Positions 1 through 7,987 of a stretch of DNA of 32,318 nucleotides are shown piece by piece (position 1 is the stretch's first letter; every line of letters begins with the position of its first letter). The position numbers and the translations under genes were made by a program. The notes beneath the pieces were generated by a model. That model did no database searches, was not told the origin of the DNA, and saw nothing but the letters and a program-made list of their open reading frames with translations. The stretch comes from Candidatus Izemoplasma sp. (lineage in GTDB: Bacteria > Bacillota_I > Bacilli_A > Izemoplasmatales > Izemoplasmataceae), in contig JAIPGF010000016.1 of assembly GCA_021736205.1 (NCBI GenBank), positions 1-32,318 on the forward strand, given 5' to 3'.

Positions 1-10
1 AGGTGATTGT

Positions 11-859
11 ATGAGAGATTTAAAAAAAGAATTAAATAGATTAATCGATTTTGTCAATTCTAATGATAATATTAGAGGGTTTATTCTTGAAGGCTCATAT
101 ATTAATCATAATGTCACAAAAGATGAATTTAGTGATTTAGATCCTCTTTTTTACTGTGAAGATGTAACAGAGTTTACAGAAGATAAATCATGGAAAAAAC
201 AGTTTGGGAAACCTATCTCTTTTTTTAATGACTCATTCACACATAAAACAGGATTAAAAACATATAATCGACTTGTACTTTATGAAGATGGTATGAAAAT
301 TGATTTTGGATTTGCACCGATTGAATTAGCAAAGTATGCCAATGAGTTTAATTTATATCAAGTAATCATTGATAAAGATAATACTATTCCAAAACCAGAA
401 GTATCAGATGAACGAAACTTCTATGTAACTAAACCAACAGAAAAAAATTTTTTAGATATCTTGAATGAGTTTTTTTGGGATACATCTTATATTGTCAAAT
501 CGTTATATAGAGATGAACTGTTTTTTGAAAAATATATGGAACATATTTTACAAACAAAATTATATTTGTTGATAAAATGGTATATTGGAGTTAATAATGA
601 CTTTAAAGTGAATACAGGATCTGTAGGACGATATTTTAAAAAATACTTATCAGATAATGAATGGAAAATGCTTAAAGCTACGTATTCTGATTCATTTAGA
701 GAACATTGTGTTGATTCGTTGTTTAACACATTTGAGTTTGTTCATTATCTTGGAAAGAAAATTGCAGATAAATTAAATTTTAATTATCCCGATAATCATG
801 AAAAATATATGTTAAGTTATTGCAAAAAAATGATTAAACGATATAATATTAATAAGTAA
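11..859 (+). CDS. ANT(6)/AadE-like nucleotidyltransferase
   Basis: This 282-residue protein resembles streptomycin 6-adenylyltransferases (ANT(6), AadE), which transfer AMP from ATP to an aminoglycoside in the cytoplasm. The polymerase-beta-type core is visible: G28-S29, then D42-x-D44 within FSDLDPLF, and a third acidic position, D98, in KIDFGFAPIEL. These fit the metal-binding carboxylates of the family. The family's helical C-terminal half is also present and the length is typical (about 280-300). The ribosome-binding site AGGTGATTG lies directly before the ATG, so the start is secure, although the promoter falls outside the window. The tRNA-Pro promoter overlaps its last codons. Many chromosomal members of this family have no proven resistance role, so the substrate is unknown. 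The fold and family are solid; the resistance function is inference only. Confidence 0.82.
   Translation: MRDLKKELNRLIDFVNSNDNIRGFILEGSYINHNVTKDEFSDLDPLFYCEDVTEFTEDKSWKKQFGKPISFFNDSFTHKTGLKTYNRLVLYEDGMKIDFGFAPIELAKYANEFNLYQVIIDKDNTIPKPEVSDERNFYVTKPTEKNFLDILNEFFWDTSYIVKSLYRDELFFEKYMEHILQTKLYLLIKWYIGVNNDFKVNTGSVGRYFKKYLSDNEWKMLKATYSDSFREHCVDSLFNTFEFVHYLGKKIADKLNFNYPDNHEKYMLSYCKKMIKRYNINK
820..847 (+). promoter_or_regulatory. Sigma-A promoter for tRNA-Pro, inside the 3' end of the upstream gene
   Basis: TTGCAA (820-825), a 16-bp spacer and a perfect TATAAT (842-847) predict a transcript start near 854, about 20 nt before tRNA-Pro. The promoter lies within the last codons of the nucleotidyltransferase gene, so the tRNA need not depend on that gene's transcript. 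Confidence 0.6.
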
Positions 860-874
860 AAGTAGGTGATTGGT

Positions 875-951
875 CGGAACGTAGCTTAGTTTGGTAGAGC
901 ACTCGGCTGGGGGCCGAGAGGTCGCAGGTTCAAATCCCGTCGTTCCGACCA
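875..951 (+). tRNA. tRNA-Pro, anticodon GGG
   Basis: This 77-nt cloverleaf has acceptor stem CGGAACG/CGTTCCG, discriminator A and an encoded CCA (949-951). The D-arm is GCTT/GAGC. The anticodon stem CTCGG/CCGAG encloses the loop CTGGGGG, giving anticodon GGG, which reads CCC and CCU. The T-arm is GCAGG-TTCAAAT-CCCGT; its middle pair is an A-C mismatch and its last pair is G-U, so the arm is weaker than usual. The flanking bases 864-874 pair with 948-958, extending the acceptor helix to about 18 bp in the precursor and burying the CCA end. Confidence 0.93.
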
Positions 952-960
952 ATCATCTAA

Positions 961-992
961 AAAAAGACTATTTCACACGAAATAGTCTTTTA
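961..992 (+). terminator. Two-way terminator between tRNA-Pro and mnmM
   Basis: A perfect 13-bp stem (962-974 with 979-991) has loop ACAC, with an A-run before it and T-rich sequence after it. It can end the tRNA-Pro transcript on the plus strand. On the minus strand the A-run becomes a U-tract, so it can also end mnmM. Confidence 0.8.
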
Positions 993-1007
993 TTTATCTA
1001 TTTAGTT

Positions 1008-1556
1008 TTATTTATTTTTTTTGATTATAATAACATAAGGTGCTTTTTCTTTATTAAAATAACTATATTTTATCACGTTATATTCTTCATGGCTTAAACT
1101 TCGTACATAGGAAAGAAGTTCATTACTTTCTTCTTCACCACCGAATTTGCCAACATATACAACTAAAGCAATTATTCCATTAACAACTAAATTATTTTTT
1201 ATTTTTTGAATTGCTTTCATTGTAGAAGGCCACTTAGTTACAACGCGTTTATCGCTTCCAGGTAAATGTCCTAAATTAAATAATGCAGCTTTTATCTCTT
1301 TATCTTTAATATACTTGTCGACATTTTCATGAGAATCTTGAATCATTTTAACATTGTAGACTTTATTTCTTCTTAAACGTTCTTCAGTGTTTTTAATTGC
1401 AAGTTCTTGAATGTCAAATGCAAAAACCTTTTTTGCAATTCTAGATAAAAATAATGTGTCATACCCATTACCGCATGTTCCGTCAATAACATAATCTTCA
1501 TTCGTTACAGTCTCCTTAAGTTTATTGTGAACAAAAGGAATAACTTTCTTTATCAT
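1008..1556 (-). CDS. mnmM: tRNA (mnm5s2U34) methyltransferase, MnmM/YtqB family
   Basis: This 182-residue class I SAM-dependent methyltransferase belongs to the YtqB family. In Bacillus subtilis that enzyme (MnmM) methylates nm5s2U34 to mnm5s2U34 at the wobble base of Lys, Glu and Gln tRNAs. The SAM motif I is VIDGTCGNGYDT (residues 23-34), followed by an acidic residue in FAFDIQ. The family signature FNLGHLPGSDKRVVT sits at residues 93-107. The length is typical. The ribosome-binding site GAGGTG precedes the ATG, and a TATAAT box (1583-1578, minus strand) suggests a promoter separate from the upstream clpB. The gene converges with tRNA-Pro and shares its terminator. The family assignment is firm; the exact tRNA targets follow from the family. 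Confidence 0.85.
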   Translation of the reverse strand: MIKKVIPFVHNKLKETVTNEDYVIDGTCGNGYDTLFLSRIAKKVFAFDIQELAIKNTEERLRRNKVYNVKMIQDSHENVDKYIKDKEIKAALFNLGHLPGSDKRVVTKWPSTMKAIQKIKNNLVVNGIIALVVYVGKFGGEEESNELLSYVRSLSHEEYNVIKYSYFNKEKAPYVIIIKKNK

Positions 1557-1577
1557 AAATTAATCACCTCAACTATT

Positions 1578-1583
1578 ATTATA
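1578..1583 (-). promoter_or_regulatory. -10 box for mnmM
   Basis: A perfect TATAAT (with TGG just upstream) lies on the minus strand in the 63-bp gap between clpB and mnmM, about 20 nt before the start codon. No good -35 box is visible. Confidence 0.45.
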
Positions 1584-1619
1584 CCATGAAGTAAGCGTTA
1601 TTACATGTAATAATAATAA

Positions 1620-4198
1620 TTATTTTTCAGAATTATATATTAATTGATTGTTTTGAACATCAATTATTAACGTGTTATTTTCTTTAAGATTTCCTTGAAT
1701 TAATAACTTTGAAATTTCTGTTTCTAAGTGACGTTCAATAAATCTTTTTGTAGGTCTGGCACCATAGTTTGGATCATATGATGTATCTCTGATATATTCT
1801 TTTGCTTTTTTAGTAACGTTTAATGAAATTTTTTGTTCAGAGAGTTTCACTTTTAGGTCATTTAGAAATAAGTCTATTATATTAATCATGTTTTCTTTAG
1901 TGAGTGGTTTGAAAAGAATTGTTTCATCAATTCTATTTAGAAATTCTGGTCTAAATGATTGTTTAAGCTTATCAAAAACTTGCGTTCTCACAGACTCTTT
2001 AACAGTACCTTCATTTGTTAGGCCATCAAGTAAAAATTCAGATCCAATATTGCTTGTCATGATAATAATGGTGTTTTTAAAATCAACTGTTCTCCCTTTT
2101 GAATCTGTTAGACGTCCATCATCTAGAAGTTGCAATAGTGTATTGAATACTTCGGGATGTGCCTTTTCAATTTCATCAAATATATTACACTATATGGTTT
2201 TCTTCTAACTTTTTCAGTTAGTTGTCCACCTTCTTCATACCCAATATAACCTGGTGGCGCACCGATTAATCTTGCTACTGTATGACGTTCTTGATACTCA
2301 CTCATATCAATGCGAATTAGATTTTTTTCTGTATCGAAAAGTGTCCGACTTAACGTTTTAGCAAGTTCTGTTTTTCCGACCCCTGTTGGTCCCAGGAAGA
2401 TAAAACTTCCAATAGGTTTAGAAGGATCTTTTAGTCCGCTTCTAGCTCGCATAACAGCATTTGACGTTAATCTAACTGCTTCATTTTGCCCAATCACTCT
2501 TTGATGTAGTATCTTGTCTAAATTAAGTAGCTTTTCTTTTTCACTCTTTACTAGTTTTGTTACAGGAATATTTGTCCATTTAGAGACAATTTCTGCAATT
2601 TCATTTTCAGTTACTTTTTCTTTTAATAAAACATTTTCTTTGGGTTGGTTTAAGGACTCTAATTCTTTTTCTTTCTCGGGAAGTTCACCGTATTTTAACC
2701 TTGCTAATTTTTCTAGATTATACTCTTTTTCAGCTTCTTCGATCTGACGTTTTAATTTATCTATTTCTTTTTTAACAGATTTGATTTTTTCAATTTCGTC
2801 TTTTTCTTTTTTCCATGTTGCTTTTAAACTGTTTTTCTTATCTGTTAGGTTTGAAATTTCTTCATTTAGTTTAGCTAATTTATCTTTAGATTTACTATCT
2901 TTTTCTTTAGAGATAGACTCTTTCTCTATTTCTAGTTGGAGTATTTTTCTACTAACATCATCAAGTTCTGAAGGGGATGAGTCTATTTCTGTTCTGATTA
3001 AAGCAGCCGCTTCATCCATTAAATCAATTGCTTTATCGGGTAAAAAGCGATCACTAATATATTTATTTGATAACTTTGCAGCAGCGATTAAAGCTTTATC
3101 TGAGATTTCAACACCATGGTGAATCTCGAATTTATCTTTTATACCTCTTAAAATACTTATCGTATCTTCAACACTCGGTTGATCAACCAATAACGGTTGA
3201 AAGCGTCGTTCTAATGCGGCATCTTTTTCAATGTATTTTCTATACTCATCAATGGTAGTTGCTCCAATACAATGTAGTTCACCTCTTGCTAGAAGTGGTT
3301 TAAGAATATTACCTGCATCCATAGCGCCATCTGTTTTACCTGCTCCGACAATTGTATGTAGTTCATCAATAAATAAAATGATTTTTCCATTAGATTTGGT
3401 GACTTCATTTAGAACAGATTTAAGACGCTCTTCAAATTCTCCACGGTATTTAGCACCAGCAATTAAACTTCCCATATCAAGAGCAAAGATTGTCTTATCA
3501 ATTAAACCACTAGGAACATCCTCTAAATAGATTCTCTGAGCAAGGCCTTCTGCAATAGCAGTTTTCCCCACTCCTGGTTCTCCAATCAATACAGGGTTGT
3601 TTTTAGTTCTTCTAGAAAGAATACGAACAGCACGACGAATCTCATCATCGCGTCCAATAACTGGATCAAGTTTACCTTCATTGGCCATTTGAACTAAATC
3701 ACGACCATACTTACTCAATGCTTCATAAGCATTTTCTGGAGTATCATTCGTTATACGTTGGTTTCCTCTAATATCTTTTAAAGCATTTAAAAACGATTGT
3801 TTGTTAATGGATGAAAGTATTGAATAGACTGTTGTGTTTTTAACTGTTAACATAGCTAAAAATAGATGTTCAATGGATAAATACTCATCATTAAAGTTTG
3901 TTTTTTGTTTCTCTGCGTTAACGAAAAGTTTATTAACGTCTCTATTAAAATATGGGTTTTTCACACCAGACCCAGTAACACTAGGTATCTTATTTAATTC
4001 ATTTTGAGTGTCATTAACTAGCTTGTCTACATTAACATTCATGTTTTGTAATATTTTTTTTATTAAAGAATCGTCAGTTGTGAGTAAACTGTTTAATAAA
4101 TGAACATCACTTATCTCTTGGTGTTCTTTTTCAATTGTTAAACTGTTTGCATTATTTATGATTTGTTTAACAGTGTTTGTCAATTTTTCTAAATTCAT
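1620..4198 (-). pseudogene. clpB: clpB disaggregase, broken by one frameshift (possibly a sequence error)
   Basis: ClpB is the Hsp100 AAA+ disaggregase that extracts polypeptides from aggregates with DnaK. The N-domain (residues 1-145) begins MNLEKLTN. The first nucleotide-binding domain has Walker A GEPGVGKT (206-213) and Walker [10 protein letters not shown] Lys/Glu-rich coiled-coil M-domain (about 390-530) and a second domain with GPTGVGKT follow. The frame breaks near 2180-2188: after KPYSVI the expected [20 protein letters not shown] continues only in another frame, exactly as if one T were missing. Restoring that base gives 859 residues, the normal ClpB length. The start at 4198 is chosen for its AAAGGAGG site; an ATG at 4222 lies inside the CIRCE operator. 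As written, the first part would end at 2123 without most of the second ATPase domain. All key motifs on both sides of the break are intact. Confidence 0.85.
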
Positions 4199-4211
4199 AA
4201 TAGCCTCCTTT

Positions 4212-4238
4212 TTAGCACTCATTATACAAGACTGCTAA
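4212..4238 (-). promoter_or_regulatory. CIRCE operator (HrcA site) of clpB
   Basis: The site reads TTAGCACTC, nine bases, then GACTGCTAA. The CIRCE consensus is TTAGCACTC-N9-GAGTGCTAA, so only one of 18 positions differs. It lies in the clpB leader just before the Shine-Dalgarno site, the usual place for HrcA repression. The hrcA gene itself is not in the window. Confidence 0.9.
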
Positions 4239-4245
4239 CAATTAT

Positions 4246-4273
4246 ATATTAGCATATAATTTGTATTTGTCAA
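4246..4273 (-). promoter_or_regulatory. Sigma-A promoter of clpB
   Basis: On the minus strand, TTGACA (4273-4268) is followed after 16 bp by TAATAT (4251-4246). The predicted start of transcription falls at the edge of the CIRCE element, so bound HrcA would block initiation. Confidence 0.6.
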
Positions 4274-4319
4274 TAAATATTAATTGCTTATATGAATTTC
4301 AAGACACCAGATTAAATGG

Positions 4320-4325
4320 TATACT
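4320..4325 (+). promoter_or_regulatory. Extended -10 box of the rlmL-like gene
   Basis: TGG followed by TATACT lies about 30 nt before the ATG at 4355. It overlaps an upstream in-frame ATG (4316), which argues against that codon being the start. Confidence 0.4.
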
Positions 4326-4354
4326 ATAAGTACAAGTATAGGAGAGATATTAAT

Positions 4355-5488
4355 ATGGAAAATATTGAATTAGTAGCTACTACCACATATGGTGTAGAAG
4401 CAGTGGTTAAAAGAGAATTGATATCATTAGGATATAAAGTAACAAAAGTTGAAAGTGGAAAAATAACCTTTCTAAGTGATCGTAAAGGTGTTGCAAATGC
4501 TAATCTATGGTTAAGAAGTGCGGAACGTGTTTTTATTAAAATGGATGAATTTGAAGCACGTACATTTGATGAGTTGTTTGATAAGACTAAGAATATTGCA
4601 TGGGAGAAATATATTACGGAAGACGGAAAATTTCCTGTTAACGGTAATTCTAAAAAGTCTAAATTATTCAGTATTTCTGATAGTCAATCAATTATTAAAA
4701 AAGCAGTTGTAGAAAGACTTAAACGTATTTTTAAACGTGGTATTTTTGAAGAAACAGGTCCAGTATTTCCGATTGTTTTTTCTATCAATAAAGATTTTTG
4801 TACAATGCTTATAGATACAAGTGGTAGTGGACTTCATAAACGAGGATATCGTGTTAAAACAGTTGCGGCACCATTACGAGAAACACTTGCTGCTTCTTTA
4901 GTCCAATTAAGTTTTTTTGAAAAGGGTCGTGTTTTATATGATCCGTTTTGTGGTTCAGGAACAATTCCAATTGAAGCAGCGATGATTGCTAGAAATATTG
5001 CACCGGGCTTAAACAGAAATTTCGCAGCTAAACACTGGCCATATTTTAAGGATGTATGGACTGAAGCTTCAAAAGAAGCGTACTTAGAAATTGATTTTGA
5101 TGAAGACGTGAAAATTATCGCATCTGATATAAGTGAGATTAATATCAAAAATGCACAAATGAATGCTGTTGAAGCGGGTGTTGATGATTGTATTGAATTT
5201 AGTGTAGCTGATTTTACCGATGTAAAATATGATGACAAATACGCTATTTTAATTTCTAATCCACCATACGGGGAACGTCTAGGCGGAACTAAGAAATTAA
5301 AACCATTATATAAGAATCTAAATAAACTAAATAACAAGTTAGATACTTGGAGTAAGTATTACTTATCTGGTTATGAAGATTTTGTAAAAGATTTTTCTAA
5401 AAAATCTAATAAAAAAAGACGACTATTTAATGGTAATATTGAAGCGTGGTTTTATCAATACTATGGTCCAAAACCAAAAAATAAGTAA
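4355..5488 (+). CDS. rlmL: 23S rRNA guanine-N2 methyltransferase, RlmL/YpsC family
   Basis: This 377-residue class I RNA methyltransferase is predicted to methylate guanine N2 in 23S rRNA (m2G2445-type). The N-terminal ferredoxin-like and THUMP region spans about residues 1-155. The Rossmann methyltransferase domain follows, with the SAM loop LYDPFCGSGTIPIEAA, an acidic ASDIS motif, and the catalytic NPPYGERLGG. That NPPY motif is typical of base-amino methylation. The length matches the short single-enzyme form of Firmicutes (YpsC, about 385) rather than the fused E. coli RlmKL. The ATG at 4355 follows GGAGAG at good spacing. A start at 4316 would sit in the promoter. The gene is divergent from clpB. 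Confidence 0.85.
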   Translation: MENIELVATTTYGVEAVVKRELISLGYKVTKVESGKITFLSDRKGVANANLWLRSAERVFIKMDEFEARTFDELFDKTKNIAWEKYITEDGKFPVNGNSKKSKLFSISDSQSIIKKAVVERLKRIFKRGIFEETGPVFPIVFSINKDFCTMLIDTSGSGLHKRGYRVKTVAAPLRETLAASLVQLSFFEKGRVLYDPFCGSGTIPIEAAMIARNIAPGLNRNFAAKHWPYFKDVWTEASKEAYLEIDFDEDVKIIASDISEINIKNAQMNAVEAGVDDCIEFSVADFTDVKYDDKYAILISNPPYGERLGGTKKLKPLYKNLNKLNNKLDTWSKYYLSGYEDFVKDFSKKSNKKRRLFNGNIEAWFYQYYGPKPKNK

Positions 5489-5587
5489 ATTATTCACAAA
5501 AAAACTTAGATTAAACCACAATGCAAAAACAAGTTAAAGTGATTAAGAAAAAAAAGTATTTTAAAAGATTTTCAAATAAACATAGGG

Positions 5588-5593
5588 TATACT
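5588..5593 (+). promoter_or_regulatory. -10 box of the aldo/keto reductase operon
   Basis: TATACT precedes the AAGGAG site and ATG by about 30 nt; a TTTTCA about 15 bp upstream is a poor -35. The 132-bp gap after rlmL shows no clear terminator hairpin. Confidence 0.4.
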
Positions 5594-5620
5594 ATTAATA
5601 GATAAAAAGGAGTGAATTAA

Positions 5621-6445
5621 ATGACAAACGAATTTTATACACTAAGAAATGACGTTAAAATCCCGAAAATCGGGTTTGGAACCTGGCAAATTGAAGCAGG
5701 AAAAAAAGCATATAATGCAGTTAAAACAGCTATTAAGAATGGCTATCGACATATTGATACAGCACAAGGATATCAAAATGAAGCTAGTGTTGGTAAAGCA
5801 ATTCGAGATAGTGATGTGAAAAGAGAAGATATTTTTGTAACATCTAAACTTGAATCTCATATAAAAACATATGATGAAGCAAAAGAAGCGTTTAATAAAA
5901 CATTAGAAGAATTAGGACTTGATTATATTGATCTTTTCATTATTCATGCGCCATGGCCATGGAATGAAATGGGTAAAGATTGTAGTGAAGGTAATGTACA
6001 AGTGTATAAAGCTTTAGAGGAAGCTTATGAAGCAGGTAAAGCAAGAGCTATAGGTGTTTCTAATTTTGAACCCAAACATCTACAAAATATTATTGATAAT
6101 AACGATATAGTTCCCCACGTTAATCAAATTGGTTATTTTATTGGGCTAGATCAATCTGAAACAATAGAATTTTGTGATAAAAATGAGATCTTTATTGAGG
6201 CTTATTCACCACTAGGAATCGGATATCTTCTTGATAATGAAGTTATTCAAAATGTGGCTAAAAACTATGATAAAAGCGCTGCTCAGATATGTATTAAATA
6301 CTTACTACAAAAAGGTGTTACCCCACTACCAAAAAGTGTGCATGAACATCGAATGATTGAAAATGCTCAAATGGATTTTGACATTTCTGAAACAGATATG
6401 AAATTATTAGACAAAATTGAAGGCGATCCACGTCGTTGGGACTAA
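5621..6445 (+). CDS. Aldo/keto reductase (2,5-diketo-gluconate reductase type)
   Basis: This NADPH-dependent TIM-barrel oxidoreductase of 274 residues belongs to the AKR5-like prokaryotic group that reduces small aldehydes and ketones in the cytoplasm. The catalytic tetrad is complete: D46 and Y51 in HIDTAQGYQNE, K76 in VTSKL, and H109 in IIHAPWP. The cofactor-site motif GVSNFEPKHL and the late LPKSVHEHR segment are also present. The gene has a strong AAAAAGGAG site. It lies 14 bp before a polar amino-acid ABC importer on the same strand, so the two may be cotranscribed. That proximity alone does not define the substrate. The family call is firm; the physiological substrate cannot be read from the sequence. 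Confidence 0.88.
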   Translation: MTNEFYTLRNDVKIPKIGFGTWQIEAGKKAYNAVKTAIKNGYRHIDTAQGYQNEASVGKAIRDSDVKREDIFVTSKLESHIKTYDEAKEAFNKTLEELGLDYIDLFIIHAPWPWNEMGKDCSEGNVQVYKALEEAYEAGKARAIGVSNFEPKHLQNIIDNNDIVPHVNQIGYFIGLDQSETIEFCDKNEIFIEAYSPLGIGYLLDNEVIQNVAKNYDKSAAQICIKYLLQKGVTPLPKSVHEHRMIENAQMDFDISETDMKLLDKIEGDPRRWD

Positions 6446-6459
6446 AAAAGGAGATTAAA

Positions 6460-7266
6460 ATGAAAAAGATATTTATACTAGCAATTACACTATTAACCGT
6501 ATTGACATTATCTGCATGCGGTAGAGATGGCACATTAAGAGTTGGAATGGATTTAAGATATCCCCCATTTGAAACAGTGGATGGAAATAATGATCCTGAA
6601 GGGATTAGTGTTGATGTTGCAGAAGCATTTGCTGAATATTTAGGAAGAGAAGTTGAGATTGTTAATACAAATTTTCTTTCTTTAATTCCGGCCTTAAATT
6701 CCGGAGAAATTGACATCGCAATCGCATCAATGAGTATTACAGAAGACCGAGAAAAGAAAGTTGATTTTTCTGATCCATACTTCTATTTTAAAATTATTGC
6801 TTTAGTTAATAAAGAGTATGCAGATACCAATGGAATTACTGAAGACTCAACAACCGAAGATATCTTAGCAGTTGAACAGACAGAGTTTATTGGTATTGCA
6901 TCACAAGTATCAGTATCTATTCCCGAATCATATGGGAAAACTGTTACAGAAGCTACAGATTTAGGAACAGCTATTGAAAATGTTTCGCAAGGAACAGCTG
7001 ATGTATTATTAATGAGTGCTAATCCTGTTGTCAATGGTCATAACGAAAATCCCGACTCAACCATTGTAGTATGGGACGCATTTGTTTCAAGTCCTATAGG
7101 AATGGCAGTGGCTGACGGGAATTCAGAATTATTAGCACAAGCCAATGCATTTATTGATACATTTAATGAAACTGGTGGCTTATATGAACAATTATCAGAA
7201 GATTGGGATGTTGTACTAAAAGAACGACTAGGTCGTTACGGATTAAGTTTCTATATCAATGAATAA
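6460..7266 (+). CDS. Polar amino-acid ABC transporter, substrate-binding lipoprotein
   Basis: This 268-residue extracellular solute-binding protein of family 3 captures a polar amino acid for the downstream permease and ATPase. The signal peptide is a Lys-positive start, a hydrophobic core and a lipobox ending LSAC, with C20 as the lipidated residue. Family landmarks are VGMDLRYPPFE, GISVDVAEAFAEYLG, the substrate-site run LIPALNSGEIDIAIASMSIT, and REKKVDFSDPY. The ATG at 6460 follows AAAAAAGGAG; an in-frame ATG at 6436 would place the signal peptide behind a charged extension inside the AKR gene. The 3' end overlaps the permease start by 8 bp, consistent with translational coupling. Substrate specificity is not readable. 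Confidence 0.9.
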   Translation: MKKIFILAITLLTVLTLSACGRDGTLRVGMDLRYPPFETVDGNNDPEGISVDVAEAFAEYLGREVEIVNTNFLSLIPALNSGEIDIAIASMSITEDREKKVDFSDPYFYFKIIALVNKEYADTNGITEDSTTEDILAVEQTEFIGIASQVSVSIPESYGKTVTEATDLGTAIENVSQGTADVLLMSANPVVNGHNENPDSTIVVWDAFVSSPIGMAVADGNSELLAQANAFIDTFNETGGLYEQLSEDWDVVLKERLGRYGLSFYINE

Positions 7267-7987
7267 AACAGTTTCATATATATTTGCGATTATGACAGTT
7301 ATTGCATTCGCATTAGCTGTCATTTTCTTACAGAAAGATGCATTTACATTAAGTTCTTTTACTGATTATAAAACATTAATACAATTAGGATTTATTAATA
7401 CCATATTGGTCTCGATTTATTCATTGTTAGGGAGTTTAGTTTTTGGATTTATTTTTTATTTATTATCCATTAGTAAAATAAATTATCTAGAAGCATTAGA
7501 TGATGTCTTCACTGAAATTATTTATGGAACGCCCTTGTTAGTATTAATTGTTGTAATGGCGTTTGTTATTGGGCCGGCATTTAACACATACAACCGTAAC
7601 CTTATGGGAATTTTCGCTATTATAATTTATATGACTCCTTATATGAAAAATGTTTATAAATCAGCTTTTTCTAGTATCTCTGAGGAACAATATATGGCAA
7701 TGGATTTATTTGGATTCACCCCATTTCAAAGATATAGATACATTATAATCCCCCAAGTGATTAGAATTTTAATGCCGCCAATGATGAATAACTTTTCCTT
7801 AATTATTAAAGGAAGTGCATTATTAAATGTATTAGCATATACAGAACTTTATTATGCGATCCGTGTGGCGACATCGAAAACATTCGCATTTGTAGAAGGG
7901 TATATTTTAATGTGGGTACTTTATTTAATTATTACAATTCCCTTATCACAATTTACTAAGTATGTTGAAAGGAAATGGTCACTATGA
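7259..7987 (+). CDS. Polar amino-acid ABC transporter permease (HisM/GlnP family)
   Basis: This 242-residue membrane permease carries about five predicted helices and forms the channel of the amino-acid importer. The EAA-type cytoplasmic loop that contacts the ATPase is seen near YMAMDLFGFTPFQRYRYIII. The conserved ELxxGTPLLV-like segment appears as EIIYGTPLLVLIVV. It begins inside the 3' end of the binding-protein gene with no strong ribosome-binding site, so coupled translation is likely. The ATPase gene starts within its last codons. The three overlapping genes form one complete importer. Only one permease gene is present, so it presumably works as a homodimer. Confidence 0.87.
   Translation: MNKTVSYIFAIMTVIAFALAVIFLQKDAFTLSSFTDYKTLIQLGFINTILVSIYSLLGSLVFGFIFYLLSISKINYLEALDDVFTEIIYGTPLLVLIVVMAFVIGPAFNTYNRNLMGIFAIIIYMTPYMKNVYKSAFSSISEEQYMAMDLFGFTPFQRYRYIIIPQVIRILMPPMMNNFSLIIKGSALLNVLAYTELYYAIRVATSKTFAFVEGYILMWVLYLIITIPLSQFTKYVERKWSL

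Noticed and set aside
2174-2190. Programmed ribosomal frameshifting in clpB
   Set aside because: No slippery heptamer with a downstream structure or internal Shine-Dalgarno is evident, and ClpB is not known to be made this way. A missing base is simpler.
1888-3530. Several open frames on the plus strand across clpB
   Set aside because: They lie opposite a well-conserved clpB, show Ser/Phe-rich low-complexity translations and have no ribosome-binding sites. They are shadows of the antisense gene.
4316-4354. Longer N-terminus for the RlmL-like protein
   Set aside because: This ATG lies in the -10 region, while ATG 4355 has GGAGAG at good spacing and begins with the family's usual sequence.
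5489-5587. Riboswitch or T-box before the aldo/keto reductase
   Set aside because: The 132-bp gap is A-rich with no stable stem or T-box sequence; only a -10-like TATACT is visible.
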